Shown: positions 10,216-19,207 of the stretch, piece after piece | How the letters are laid out: each line of letters opens with the position of its first letter | How positions within the stretch are numbered: position 1 is the first letter of the stretch | NCBI GenBank assembly: GCA_026394075.1 | Contig: JAPKYX010000034.1 | Coordinates: 1 to 48,813 of the forward strand | From: Acidobacteriota bacterium | GTDB lineage: Bacteria; Acidobacteriota; Terriglobia; Bryobacterales; Bryobacteraceae | Length of the DNA stretch: 48,813 bases | Direction of reading: 5' to 3' | Notes under the pieces: generated by a model | The model's database searches: none | Seen by the model: only the letters and a program-made list of their open reading frames with translations | What the model was told of the DNA's origin: nothing | Translations under genes and position numbers: made by a program

Positions 10216-12012
10216 CTACTTGCCCGGCTTCACGCGCAGCTGAATACCCAGCTCGCGCAACTGCTTGTCGTCCACCGTGCTCGGCGCTTCGCACATCAGG
10301 TCAGTACCCTTGGAAGTCTTGGGGAAGGGGATCACGTCGCGGATCGTCTCTTCGCCGGCCAGCAGCATGACAAGCCGGTCAAAGCCCAGCGCAATGCCTC
10401 CATGCGGCGGAGCGCCGAATTCCAGCGCTTCCAGCAGGAAGCCGAATTTCTTCTTCGCTTCTTCCTTCGACAAGCCCAGTGCATCAAACACGGTGGACTG
10501 GACGTCCTGCCGGTGGATACGGATCGATCCGGATGCCAGCTCAATGCCGTTCAGCACGATGTCGTAGCTCTTGGCGCGGCACCGGCCGGGTTCGGTCGCG
10601 AGGAAGTGCAGGTCTTCATCCTTCACGGAAGTGAAGGGATGGTGCGCGGCCACCCAGCGGTTGTCCTCGTCGTTCCATTCAAACATCGGGAAGTCGACCA
10701 CCCACAACCAGCGCAGATCCTTGGGGTCCAGCAACTGGTGCCGGTCGTTGTACTTGCGGGCGGCGTGCAGGCGCATATCGCCACAAGCCTTCAGCACGGT
10801 CTCCTGCGGCCGGTGACCCGTCACTTCATTGGGCCAGCCGCAGACCAGCACCAGATCTTCCTCGGTGGCGCCGATGCGTTCCCGCAACTGCGGCATCATT
10901 TCGGGGAAGTCCCGGTCCAGGCGCTTCATGTCGTCAAACACGCGCAGACCCTTTTCCTGGCCGTAAGCCTTCAGGTCGTCGCGTTCCTTGCGGGAGAGCG
11001 GCCCGGTTTTGGGGATGATGATCGCCACCAGCGGCAGACCCGGGTAGGTCATCGGCACCGGAGCATTGGCAAACAGATCCTCGACACGCCAGAAACGCGG
11101 GATGCGCAGGTCCGGCTTGTCGCTGCCGTACTGGTCCATCGCCTCGGCGTAGGTCATGCGCGGGAACGCATAGTCCAGCGGGAACCCGGCCGCTTTGCAG
11201 ACCGCCTTCACCATCGGTTCAATGTTCTCGTAGATGGTTTCCTGCTGCGGGAAGCTCATCTCGACGTCGATCTGCGTGAACTCGTACTGGCGGTCGGCGC
11301 GCAGGTCCTCGTCGCGGAAACAGCGGACCAGTTGGAAGTACTTCTCGTAGCCCGCCACCATGTAGAGCTGCTTAAAGATCTGGGGCGACTGCGGCAGGGC
11401 GTAGAACATGCCCTGGTTCATGCGTGACGGCACCAGGAAGTCCCGGGAGCCTTCGGGCGTGGACTTGGTGAGGAACGGCGTCTCCAGCTCCAGGAAGCCT
11501 GCGCCATACATGTACTCGCGCACCGCAAAGGCCAGCTTGGACCGCATGATCAGATTGCGCTGCATGCGCGGGCGGCGCAGGTCGAGATAGCGGTACTTCA
11601 GGCGCATCTCTTCCTGCACCTCGACGTTGTCTTCCATGGGGAAGGGAGGCGTCTTGGACGTGTTCAGAATCCACAGTTTGTCGACCACGATCTCCACTTC
11701 GCCGGTGGCGATGGCGGGGTTGATGGTCTCCTTGCTGCGCAGTTCCACTTCGCCTTCAAAGGCCACCACATATTCACTGCGGACCAGTGCGGCTTTGGCG
11801 AGAAGTTCGGAATTCTGTTCGGAGCGGAAGACGATCTGCGTGATGCCCTCACGGTCGCGGATGTGCATAAACAGCAGTCCGCCCAGGTCGCGGACCCGGT
11901 GCACCCAGCCCATGATCAGGGCACGCTTGCCGACGTCGGACGGGCGCAAGGCGCCACAATGATGGGTGCGGCGCAGGTCGCCCAAAAAGTCGAGTTGGAA
12001 TTCTTCAGCCAT
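10216..12012 (-). CDS. aspS: aspartyl-tRNA synthetase
   Basis: Charges tRNA-Asp with aspartate. The 598-residue class II synthetase has the N-terminal anticodon-binding OB fold (GWVHRVRDLGGLLFMHIRDREG), motif 2 (FRDEDLRADRQYEFTQID), the GAD insertion typical of bacterial AspRS, and motif 3 (GGIALGFDRLVMLL) near the C-terminus. The OB-fold residue after RVRD is Leu, as in the discriminating E. coli enzyme, rather than the His of the P. aeruginosa non-discriminating enzyme. This suggests, but does not prove, strict tRNA-Asp specificity. It is the last gene of the run carbonic anhydrase-hisS-aspS, 10 bases after hisS. Confidence 0.98.
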   Translation of the reverse strand: MAEEFQLDFLGDLRRTHHCGALRPSDVGKRALIMGWVHRVRDLGGLLFMHIRDREGITQIVFRSEQNSELLAKAALVRSEYVVAFEGEVELRSKETINPAIATGEVEIVVDKLWILNTSKTPPFPMEDNVEVQEEMRLKYRYLDLRRPRMQRNLIMRSKLAFAVREYMYGAGFLELETPFLTKSTPEGSRDFLVPSRMNQGMFYALPQSPQIFKQLYMVAGYEKYFQLVRCFRDEDLRADRQYEFTQIDVEMSFPQQETIYENIEPMVKAVCKAAGFPLDYAFPRMTYAEAMDQYGSDKPDLRIPRFWRVEDLFANAPVPMTYPGLPLVAIIIPKTGPLSRKERDDLKAYGQEKGLRVFDDMKRLDRDFPEMMPQLRERIGATEEDLVLVCGWPNEVTGHRPQETVLKACGDMRLHAARKYNDRHQLLDPKDLRWLWVVDFPMFEWNDEDNRWVAAHHPFTSVKDEDLHFLATEPGRCRAKSYDIVLNGIELASGSIRIHRQDVQSTVFDALGLSKEEAKKKFGFLLEALEFGAPPHGGIALGFDRLVMLLAGEETIRDVIPFPKTSKGTDLMCEAPSTVDDKQLRELGIQLRVKPGK

Positions 12013-12022
12013 AGCTTCGTAG

Positions 12023-13255
12023 TTAGTTTCCGAGTAGTTCTTCGATCGTGACTTGCTTCTGTTCGCCCGTGCCCATGTCCTTGAGCATCGCGCCGTTGGG
12101 TGGCAGTTCGGAGTAGCCCAGAATCGCTACCTGGCGGGCGCCGATCTTGTTCGCCAGGTCCAGCGAACGCTTCAAGCGCGCATCCAGCGCCACTTCCACC
12201 CGGCGTCCGCGCTGGCGCAAATCGTAAGCCAGTTGCCGCGCCGCGGTTCCGGCTTCTTCACTCAAATACGCGACAAAAATCTCTGGGCCGGTTTCGAGCT
12301 TGGTGCTCTCTTCCACGCCCATGATCAGCCGGTCCTCGCCAATCGAGAAGCCGATGCCGGGGGCCGGTTGCTTGGCCCCCAGTGATTCGGCCAGGCCGTT
12401 GTAGCGCCCGCCGCCCATCACTGAATTTTGCGCACCCAACGCGCCGTGGGCAATTTCGAACGTGGTGTGAGTGTAGTAATCCAAGCCACGCACCAGGCGC
12501 GGACGGACTTCGTAGGTGATCCCACGCTCATCCAGCAGCCGCCGGACGGTCGAAAAATGGGCCCGGCAGTCGTCATTTAAGAAGTCCAGAATGCTGGGCA
12601 GCTTGGCGATGATGGCTTCATCTTCCGGTGCCTTGGAATCGAGCACGCGCAGCGGATTGGTGACCGCGCGGCGCTGGTTATCCTCAGTCAGTTGATCCTT
12701 CACCGGCGCCAGGTCTTCGCGTAGCCGCTCAATGTAGGCGGCGCGGCTTTCCTTGTCGCCCACCGAGTTGATCACCAGGTGGAAGTCCTTCAATCCGCAT
12801 TCAGACAGCGCGACCGTCACCATCTCGATCACTTCAGCGTCGATCGCGGGCGACGTAGTGCCAATGGCTTCCGCGCCGATCTGGAAGAACTGGCGATACC
12901 GGCCCTTCTGCGGACGCTCCCGGCGGAACATCGGGCCGATGTAGTAAAGCTTGGCGATGCCGGGACGCTGGTCCAGGCGGTGTTCGATGTAGGCCCGGAT
13001 GACGGAGGCGGTGTTCTCCGGACGCAGCGTCAGGGAGGTGCCATCGCGGTCGGCGAAGGTGTACATCTCCTTGGTGACGATGTCGGTTTCTTCGCCCACG
13101 CCGCGGGCAAACAGCGCCGTCTCTTCAAAGATGGGCGTGCGGATCTCTTCGTAGTTGTAGCTGCGGAACACCCGGCGAACTGTCGCTTCGACGTGGTTCC
13201 AGATGGTGCTTTGGGGCGGCAGGATATCCCGCGTCCCCTTGATGGCGCGGATCAT
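12023..13255 (-). CDS. hisS: histidyl-tRNA synthetase
   Basis: Charges tRNA-His. The 410-residue class II enzyme shows motif 1 (KGTRDILPP to EIRTPIFEE), motif 2 (MFRRERPQKGRYRQFFQIGAEAIG), the histidine-specific signature LVRGLDYYTHTTFEI, and motif 3 within PAPGIGFSIGEDRLIM. A C-terminal anticodon-binding domain follows. The start codon overlaps the stop of the gamma-carbonic anhydrase gene by 4 bases (ATGA-type coupling), and aspS follows closely, so the three are probably co-transcribed. Confidence 0.98.
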   Translation of the reverse strand: MIRAIKGTRDILPPQSTIWNHVEATVRRVFRSYNYEEIRTPIFEETALFARGVGEETDIVTKEMYTFADRDGTSLTLRPENTASVIRAYIEHRLDQRPGIAKLYYIGPMFRRERPQKGRYRQFFQIGAEAIGTTSPAIDAEVIEMVTVALSECGLKDFHLVINSVGDKESRAAYIERLREDLAPVKDQLTEDNQRRAVTNPLRVLDSKAPEDEAIIAKLPSILDFLNDDCRAHFSTVRRLLDERGITYEVRPRLVRGLDYYTHTTFEIAHGALGAQNSVMGGGRYNGLAESLGAKQPAPGIGFSIGEDRLIMGVEESTKLETGPEIFVAYLSEEAGTAARQLAYDLRQRGRRVEVALDARLKRSLDLANKIGARQVAILGYSELPPNGAMLKDMGTGEQKQVTIEELLGN

Positions 13256-13794
13256 TGGTTGCTCGCCGTTGCCGCGGGCGCCGCTGCCGCCTCAGCCAAA
13301 TACTCCGCGGCGCGGTCGATGTAGTGCTGCAAGTTCTGGTCGAACCGTTCTTTCTCTTCAGGGGTCACTTGACGCCGGATCTTGCCCGGAACGCCCATCA
13401 CCAGGCTATCGGGCGGCACTTCCATGCCTTCCGGAATCAACGCTCCGGCGGCGATGACGCTGTTGCGTCCAATGCGGGCCCCATTCAGGATGATCGCCCC
13501 AATGCCGATCAGGCATCGATCTTCAACGATGCAGCCATGCAGCATCACCTGGTGGCCGACGGTGACGCGATTGCCAATGATGAGCGGGAAGCCGTCATCG
13601 GAATGGAGCGTCGAATTGTCTTGAATGTTCGATTCATCGCCAATGCGGATCAACCCCACATCGCCGCGAATGACCACGCATGGCCAAACCGACGAGCGTT
13701 CGCCAATGGCGACCTCGCCGATGACCTGCGCGCTGGGATCAACATAAGCCGACGCTGCCACTTGGGCGACGTGGCCACGGTACGGCCGGATCAT
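13252..13794 (-). CDS. gamma-carbonic anhydrase family protein (left-handed beta-helix)
   Basis: The 180-residue hexapeptide-repeat protein belongs to the YrdA/PaaY/CamH group. The repeats run from about residue 15 to 135. The three histidines expected as metal ligands are present in STLHSD, VTVGHQ and MLHGC, and the RGD...NIQD segment of the family is intact, so carbonic anhydrase-like metal binding is plausible. Many relatives show little activity in vitro. It is the first gene of the run with hisS and aspS. A TACAAT on the minus strand (13807-13812) lies 12 nt before the ATG and may be its -10. Confidence 0.9.
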   Translation of the reverse strand: MIRPYRGHVAQVAASAYVDPSAQVIGEVAIGERSSVWPCVVIRGDVGLIRIGDESNIQDNSTLHSDDGFPLIIGNRVTVGHQVMLHGCIVEDRCLIGIGAIILNGARIGRNSVIAAGALIPEGMEVPPDSLVMGVPGKIRRQVTPEEKERFDQNLQHYIDRAAEYLAEAAAAPAATASNQ

Positions 13795-13899
13795 GGTGGA
13801 ACTCTGATTGTAGCGAATAGAGGGCGGTCCATGACGGACAAGGCTACCGGTTGGTTCTGCGAGAGACCAGCCATGGTGGCCGCCCCGCGGCGGATGGAC

Positions 13900-15372
13900 T
13901 CACACCTGCGGAGTCCCAGCCTGCTCGCGAGTGGTTTCGATAACCGCAGCAATTTCGGTGCGGTGGCTATGGTTTTCTTCAGCCATCACCTCGGCCGCCA
14001 TCCCATCCGCCGCAGGCAGTTCGCTGGGCTCAGCGATCACGGCCGTCTCCGGTTCCACCACCGCCGGGCGGATGCGCATCGGTTGCCGCTTCCAGTAGGT
14101 CAAGGAACGCCAGCACCATTCCAGCGGCCCAAAGTAGAAGTGCCGCAGCCAGATGGGGCTCCAGATCAGGTTGAAGGTCCAGATCGCCAGCACGATTACG
14201 TAGAGCTGCCAACGCTCCAGCTTGCCGCTTAACCCGAAGCCGTAGCCTCCGTAGAAGATCACGCTACAGATCAGCGAATGGCTGATGTAGTTGGAGAATG
14301 CCATCTGGCCCACCGAAGCAAGGCGCGCGGTTAAGCCCGTGGCGGTTGCGGTCTTCACCGCCAGCACCAGCAGAGCGACATAGCAAAGCGCCATCGGCAC
14401 GCGGCCGATTTCGTAAGCGGCGCTGTCAAACGGGCCCGCCACGCGGCTGAAGTCGTGCTGCCACATAAACCACATGGTGGTGCCATTGATGGCAAAACCA
14501 GAAATAGCACCGATCACCGCCATGTTGACGTAAAAGCCCACGGAGCGCTCGCCGGTCAAGATGCCCAGCTTGTAGAACGCCATGCCCACCAGCATCATCG
14601 ACATCATGTCCCACAAGAAGGGGAAGTAGATGGGCAGTTGATGGAAGCCCCAGGTGGTCTTCACCCGTTCTTCCATGTTCTTGGCGTAGTTGCCCCGGTA
14701 GTTGTCGTACTCTTTCTGGGCCTTCTTTCTCTGCTCGGCGACATCGGCATCCTTGATCAGCTTCAAGCCCGCATTCAGCTCTTTCTGCTCGTCTTTGGTC
14801 AGCGTGTTCGCTTCCAGATCAATCGCCGCCACCTTGTTGTACTTCTCGAGCGTCGACTTCGTGTCAAAGCCCTCCGCCGTCATGCCGGCCGTCATCAGCA
14901 GGATCTGCGCGGTGGCCGTGATCAGCAGTGCCTTGGGAGACATATTGCGGAAGGCGAACAGCGCCAGGCCCAGCAGCGCGTAGGGGAACAAAATGTCGCC
15001 CCACCAGATCAGGTACCCGTGGATCATGCCGAACAGCATCAGCCACAACGTCCGCCGATAGTAGACATCCGCCACGCCCAACCCGCCGCCCTTGGCCTCA
15101 CCGCGGGAGGTAAGCAGAATGGCGCTGGCACCGAACATCATCGAGAAGATGGCGCGCATCTTGCCTTCGCCCAGCAGCCACACCGCCACCATCACCAATC
15201 GGTTGCGCAGGTCATCCCCGCCGCCCACGTGCGGGTTGTACATGGCCGATTCGGTCAGCCCGAAGGTGGGGATGTTCATGGCCAGGATGCCCAACAGAGC
15301 AAACCCGCGCAGAGTGTCAATGGTGGAGAGCCGTTCGCCACTGCGGACCGGGCCAATTGCGGGTGAAGCCAT
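13900..15372 (-). CDS. DUF418 family polytopic membrane protein
   Basis: The 490-residue inner-membrane protein resembles YeiB. It has the N-terminal signature ERLSTIDTLRGFALLGILAMN, about nine to ten hydrophobic segments, and the C-terminal DUF418 block (QMAFSNYISHSLICSVIFY, WSPIWLRHFYFGPLEWCWRSLTY). Between two membrane segments lies a highly charged insert of about 65 residues (from around KSTLEKYNKVAAI to MEERVKTTWG), probably helical or coiled coil. The function of the family is not established; a transport role is assumed. The start is supported by TACTCT on the minus strand, 7 nt before the ATG. It is divergent from the S9 peptidase. Confidence 0.88.
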   Translation of the reverse strand: MASPAIGPVRSGERLSTIDTLRGFALLGILAMNIPTFGLTESAMYNPHVGGGDDLRNRLVMVAVWLLGEGKMRAIFSMMFGASAILLTSRGEAKGGGLGVADVYYRRTLWLMLFGMIHGYLIWWGDILFPYALLGLALFAFRNMSPKALLITATAQILLMTAGMTAEGFDTKSTLEKYNKVAAIDLEANTLTKDEQKELNAGLKLIKDADVAEQRKKAQKEYDNYRGNYAKNMEERVKTTWGFHQLPIYFPFLWDMMSMMLVGMAFYKLGILTGERSVGFYVNMAVIGAISGFAINGTTMWFMWQHDFSRVAGPFDSAAYEIGRVPMALCYVALLVLAVKTATATGLTARLASVGQMAFSNYISHSLICSVIFYGGYGFGLSGKLERWQLYVIVLAIWTFNLIWSPIWLRHFYFGPLEWCWRSLTYWKRQPMRIRPAVVEPETAVIAEPSELPAADGMAAEVMAEENHSHRTEIAAVIETTREQAGTPQV

Positions 15373-15379
15373 ACAGATC

Positions 15380-15409
15380 AGAGTAGTAGATGAAATGCGC
15401 GGCTACAAT
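15380..15409. promoter_or_regulatory. back-to-back leaderless-type promoters
   Basis: In the 43 bases between the divergent start codons, TACTCT on the minus strand (15380-15385) ends 7 nt before the DUF418 ATG. TACAAT on the plus strand (15404-15409) ends 6 nt before the peptidase ATG at 15416. Each promoter's upstream part overlaps the other's. Confidence 0.45.
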
Positions 15410-15415
15410 CGAGGT

Positions 15416-17443
15416 ATGCGCTTCGTCCCAGTCTTTTTCGCTGCGCTCACTATGGCCGTGGCTCAGAAAACTCCGTTCGACATCAACGCCTTGCTGAAGC
15501 TGACCCGCTTGAGTGAGCCGGCTCTTTCACCCGATGGCAAGCTGGTGGCCTTTACCGCCCGTAGCGTCAACGTGGAAGCCAACTCGCAACCCCGCGACAT
15601 CTATGTTGTGCCGCTCGATGGCGGGTCACCGCGCCAGTTGACCAAGGCGGGCCCCATCAATGAGCGGCCGCGCTGGTCGCCGGACTCCAAGCGACTGGCT
15701 TTTGTGTCGAACCGCGGCGGCTCCTCGCAGATCTGGGTGATGGATGCCGATGGTGGCAATCCTCGTCAGGTGACCTCGATGTCAACCGAAGCCGAAGGCG
15801 TGCTGTGGTCGCCCGATGGCAAGCATCTGGTGTTTGGCAGCCAGGTCTACCCGGAATGTCCGGACGAAGCATGCAACAAGAAGAAGCTCGACGCCGAGAA
15901 GGAGTCGAAGGTGAAGGCCCGCGTCTACACCTCGCTGCTTTACCGCCACTGGACCGAATGGCAGGGTCCGCGGCGCAAGCACCTGTTTAGCGTCCCCGTG
16001 GAAGGCGGCACGCCCAAGGACTTGACCCCCGGCATCCGCGACGTGCCGCCATTCTCGCTGGGCGGGCCGGACGACTACGCGATCTCACCCGATGGCCAGG
16101 AAGTCTGCTTCGCCATGAACCCGGAAACCGAGCAGGCGATGTCCACCAACTGGGAACTGTTCGTCGTGCCCATCACAGGCGGGGAAGCCAAGCTGATCAC
16201 GGCCAATGCCGCCGCCGATGCCTCGCCCATTTATTCGCCCGACGGCAAGTATCTCGCCTGGCGGGCGCAAGCGAAGCCCGGCTATGAGGCGGACCGCTGG
16301 CGGCTGATGGTGCTCGAACGGGCGACCGGCAAAGCATCGACCATGACCGATGCCGTCGACCGCAGCGTGCAGTCGATCACCTGGTCCCCTGATTCCAAGC
16401 GCATCTTCTTCACCATCGAGGACCGGGGCCGCACCACCCTGCAGGTGATGCCTGCCACCGGCGGCGGTTCCCGCGAACTGATCGGGGCCCGGGCGCATGT
16501 CGATGACGTGCAGTTTTCGCCCGATGGCAAGACGATGATCTATTCAGAAGTCTCGGGTTCCAAGCCCACTGAGTTCTACCGCATCTCATCCAGCGGCGGC
16601 ACAGCGACGCCGCTGACCCGCATGAACGATTCCGTGCTGAACGCACATCAACTGACGCCGCTCGAAGACGTGTGGGTGGAATCAAGCGCCGACAAGACGA
16701 GAGTGCAAAGCTTCATCGTCAAGCCGCCGCAGTTTGACGCGAAGAAGAAGTACCCGGTGCTGTTCCTCATCCATGGCGGCCCGCAAGGGGCGTGGGGCGA
16801 AAGCTGGAGCTACCGCTGGAACCCGCAGGTCTTCGCCGCCGCCGGCTTTGTGGTGGTGATGCCCAACCCGCGCGGCTCCACCGGCTATGGCCAACAGTTC
16901 ACCGACGACATCAATCAGGATTGGGGCGGCAAGGTCTATGCCGACGTCATGACCACGGTCGATCACATCGCCGCGCAACCCTGGGCGGATGCGGAGCGTT
17001 TCGCGGCGGCCGGTGGCAGCTATGGCGGCTACCTCATCAATTGGATTCTGGGCCACTCGAACCGTTTCAAAGCGCTTGTTTCACACGCCGGCGTCTACGA
17101 CCTGAAGAGCATGGGCGGCGAAACGGAAGAGCTCTGGTTCACCCGCTGGGAGTTCGGCGGCATGCCTTGGGAGAAGCCGGAGGTCTACGAGAAATGGTCG
17201 CCCTCCAACTTCGTCACCCAGTTCAAGACGCCGACGCTGGTGACGCAGGGAGAAATCGACTACCGCGTTCCCTACGGCCAAAGCCTGCAACTGTTCACCG
17301 CGCTACAGGTGCAAAAAGTGCCCTCGAAGCTGCTGCTCTATCCCGATGAAGGCCACTGGATACTGAAGCCGCAGAACTCGATGCTCTGGTACAACTCCGT
17401 CATCGAGTGGGTGAAAGAGTGGACGCAGGCGAAGCCGAAGTAG
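15416..17443 (+). CDS. S9 family peptidase (prolyl oligopeptidase / dipeptidyl-peptidase-like)
   Basis: Secreted serine peptidase of 675 residues. A signal peptide (MRFVPVFFAALTMAVAQ) is followed by a WD40-like beta-propeller with repeated SPDGK motifs (about residues 20-420). The C-terminal alpha/beta-hydrolase domain has the nucleophile motif GGSYGGYL (Ser535), Asp615 in GEIDYRVPY and His647 in DEGHWI, so the triad is complete. The frame is open to 15092 inside the opposite DUF418 gene, but ATG 15416 is chosen for the signal peptide and for the -10-like TACAAT 6 nt upstream. It probably digests peptides in the periplasm. Confidence 0.93.
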   Translation: MRFVPVFFAALTMAVAQKTPFDINALLKLTRLSEPALSPDGKLVAFTARSVNVEANSQPRDIYVVPLDGGSPRQLTKAGPINERPRWSPDSKRLAFVSNRGGSSQIWVMDADGGNPRQVTSMSTEAEGVLWSPDGKHLVFGSQVYPECPDEACNKKKLDAEKESKVKARVYTSLLYRHWTEWQGPRRKHLFSVPVEGGTPKDLTPGIRDVPPFSLGGPDDYAISPDGQEVCFAMNPETEQAMSTNWELFVVPITGGEAKLITANAAADASPIYSPDGKYLAWRAQAKPGYEADRWRLMVLERATGKASTMTDAVDRSVQSITWSPDSKRIFFTIEDRGRTTLQVMPATGGGSRELIGARAHVDDVQFSPDGKTMIYSEVSGSKPTEFYRISSSGGTATPLTRMNDSVLNAHQLTPLEDVWVESSADKTRVQSFIVKPPQFDAKKKYPVLFLIHGGPQGAWGESWSYRWNPQVFAAAGFVVVMPNPRGSTGYGQQFTDDINQDWGGKVYADVMTTVDHIAAQPWADAERFAAAGGSYGGYLINWILGHSNRFKALVSHAGVYDLKSMGGETEELWFTRWEFGGMPWEKPEVYEKWSPSNFVTQFKTPTLVTQGEIDYRVPYGQSLQLFTALQVQKVPSKLLLYPDEGHWILKPQNSMLWYNSVIEWVKEWTQAKPK

Positions 17444-17445
17444 GC

Positions 17446-18372
17446 TTATCGAGCGAAGTAACCCGGCTTGGCCCGCGCCGTCAGGCCCGGCCGCTTCAGG
17501 CGCACCGTGATCTTGCGGAAGGTGCCGTCGCGGTTTTCGTTTGACGACGTATAGCCCAGCTCGTAGCTGGACCGCAGTTCTTCGCCGATGGCCTTGAATG
17601 TCTCTTTCATGCCCTTCGACATCGCGTCATAATCGGCCCCGCCGGTGTGCTCCGCCAGATGGCGCAGCGCGCGAATGCCGTACTTGTTGCGGGCGTTCAT
17701 CTTGTTGGGGCTGGCTTCGGTGTAGCGGATGGCATAGATGGTGACGTCGTCCTGCTGCGCCGCGCCGATGGCGTCCAGTAGATCATGGGCGCTGGAGTTC
17801 TCTTCGCCATCGGAAAAGACCAGCATGGCCCGACGGCCACTTTCGGCCTGCCGGAGCTTCTCCTCGACGCCGTAGTAGACCGCGTCATAGAGCGCCGTCC
17901 CCAACTCGCGCGCCTCATCGGGCGGGCCCAGCTTGGGGAACCCCTTGACCTTGCCATCGTCAAACTGTTCCAGGTTGTCGATGATGGTCTCCACCGAAGC
18001 TGTGCGGTCGCTCACCAGCCGGAGAGTGTTGCCGAAGCAGAGCAGAAACGCTGTGTCCCGCGGCTGCAGAGTGGTCTCGAGAAAGCGTTCCAGATCGCGC
18101 CGGTGGCGGCGGAAAAACTTCCGCTGGCTGCCGCTGGCATCGACGATCAGGCCCAGGTTGAGCGGCACATCCTTACGCCGTGAAAACGTGCGGATCTTTT
18201 GCGGTACGCCATCTTCCAGGATTTCGAAGTCGTCCTGATTCAGGTCCGACACCAACTCCCCACTGGCGTTCCGTACCGTCGCCCCGACACTGATCAACCG
18301 CACATCGACACTGAAGCGCGGCGTCTCCTGGGCCAACCCGGAGGCCACCAAAAGAACCAATGGAAGTACCAT
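17446..18372 (-). CDS. secreted VWA-domain protein (acidobacterial VWFA-related type)
   Basis: The 308-residue protein has a signal peptide (MVLPLVLLVASGLAQE), then the short beta domain with DLNQDDFEILEDGVPQKI that marks the TIGR03436 'VWFA-related Acidobacterial' family. A von Willebrand A domain follows, with the metal-site motif DASGSQ and the later VFSDGEEN. It is expected to mediate metal-dependent protein contacts outside the cytoplasm; partners are unknown. ATG 18372 is chosen for the signal peptide and a GGGAG ribosome site about 6 nt upstream. The frame continues upstream into the TfoX gene, but that part is a shadow. It follows the TfoX-like gene by 34 bases. Confidence 0.88.
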   Translation of the reverse strand: MVLPLVLLVASGLAQETPRFSVDVRLISVGATVRNASGELVSDLNQDDFEILEDGVPQKIRTFSRRKDVPLNLGLIVDASGSQRKFFRRHRRDLERFLETTLQPRDTAFLLCFGNTLRLVSDRTASVETIIDNLEQFDDGKVKGFPKLGPPDEARELGTALYDAVYYGVEEKLRQAESGRRAMLVFSDGEENSSAHDLLDAIGAAQQDDVTIYAIRYTEASPNKMNARNKYGIRALRHLAEHTGGADYDAMSKGMKETFKAIGEELRSSYELGYTSSNENRDGTFRKITVRLKRPGLTARAKPGYFAR

Positions 18373-18406
18373 AATTCTCCCTATACGACTGGGAGAGTGA
18401 GGAAGA

Positions 18407-18802
18407 TCACTTTTTCTTGGGGACCTTTTTCGCCGCCGCTGCCTTCTTGGCGACGCTCTTGCCTGCGGGCTTCTTCTTGGCGGACCGTTGCCCCGCCTGG
18501 AGCGCGCCGCCCACCCATTTGCGCAACGCGTCGGGATCTTCAAAGATCTCGGGCGGCGCCTCAAAGTACTTCATCACCGCATCCTGATCCGGAAACGGCT
18601 TGAATGGCTTCAATCCGCGGGCCTCAAAATCGGGGATGTTGTGCTGATCGCCTTTCAGGAAGACTGCGCCGTCGGCCACCAGCGCGCACACGATGCTGTC
18701 CACGTAGACCACATAGCCGCCCATCATGAAGCGGGCCGTGGCGTCGCCCAGGATCGAAAACTGCTCCAGCACGAAGCTGACAAAAGGCGGTTGCGGTTTC
18801 AT
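18407..18802 (-). CDS. TfoX/Sxy N-terminal domain protein with lysine-rich tail
   Basis: The 131-residue protein consists of a TfoX N-terminal domain (residues 1-95; FVLEQFSILGDATARFMMGGYVVYVDS) and a C-terminal tail of alternating Ala/Lys stretches (AKKKPAGKSVAKKAAAAKK). TfoX/Sxy regulates competence genes in gamma-proteobacteria, but stand-alone N-terminal domains elsewhere have no proven function. The histone-like lysine-rich tail hints at nucleic-acid binding. It lies downstream of the DUF2200 gene on the same strand. Confidence 0.82.
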   Translation of the reverse strand: MKPQPPFVSFVLEQFSILGDATARFMMGGYVVYVDSIVCALVADGAVFLKGDQHNIPDFEARGLKPFKPFPDQDAVMKYFEAPPEIFEDPDALRKWVGGALQAGQRSAKKKPAGKSVAKKAAAAKKVPKKK

Positions 18803-18835
18803 TCACCGTCAAACTACCAGATTCCACGCCCTGGC

Positions 18836-19186
18836 TCACTTCCGCAGGATCTTGTCCATCGCCCGGCCCTTCGCCAGTTCATCCACCAGCTTGTCCAGGT
18901 AACGGATTTTCCGCATCAGGGGATCCTCGATCTCCTCGACACGATAGCCACAGATCACGCCGGTGATCTGGGAGACGTTTGGGTGGAGCTGAGGCGCTTG
19001 GGCGAAGAACGTTTCGAAGTCGACCTTCTGGGCAATTTGCTGCTGCATCATCTGCTGGTCGTAGCCGGTGAGCCACTGAATGATGGTATCCAGTTCCTCC
19101 TTCGTCCGGCCCTTCTTCTCCGCCTTGGCGACGTAGTGGGGATAGACGCCAGCGAACGACATCTTGAAGACTCGTGTGTTGTTCAT
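18836..19186 (-). CDS. DUF2200 family protein
   Basis: The 116-residue protein matches the DUF2200 pattern closely: it starts with [33 protein letters not shown] in outline, contains [10 protein letters not shown] and [32 protein letters not shown], and ends with a basic KILRK. No function is established. Genes of this family are often mobile between bacteria. It sits 21 bases downstream of cinA on the same strand. Confidence 0.88.
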   Translation of the reverse strand: MNNTRVFKMSFAGVYPHYVAKAEKKGRTKEELDTIIQWLTGYDQQMMQQQIAQKVDFETFFAQAPQLHPNVSQITGVICGYRVEEIEDPLMRKIRYLDKLVDELAKGRAMDKILRK

Positions 19187-19207
19187 GGCTTACTTGCTCC
19201 TCCGGCC

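Noticed and set aside
10402..11427. Plus-strand ORF of 341 codons inside aspS
   Set aside because: It lies antisense to a certain aspS gene and has the composition of a high-GC shadow frame.
13840..13864. Hairpin GGTTGGT...ACCAGCC between the DUF418 and carbonic anhydrase genes as a terminator
   Set aside because: The stem is short with a G-U pair, and no T-run follows on either strand.
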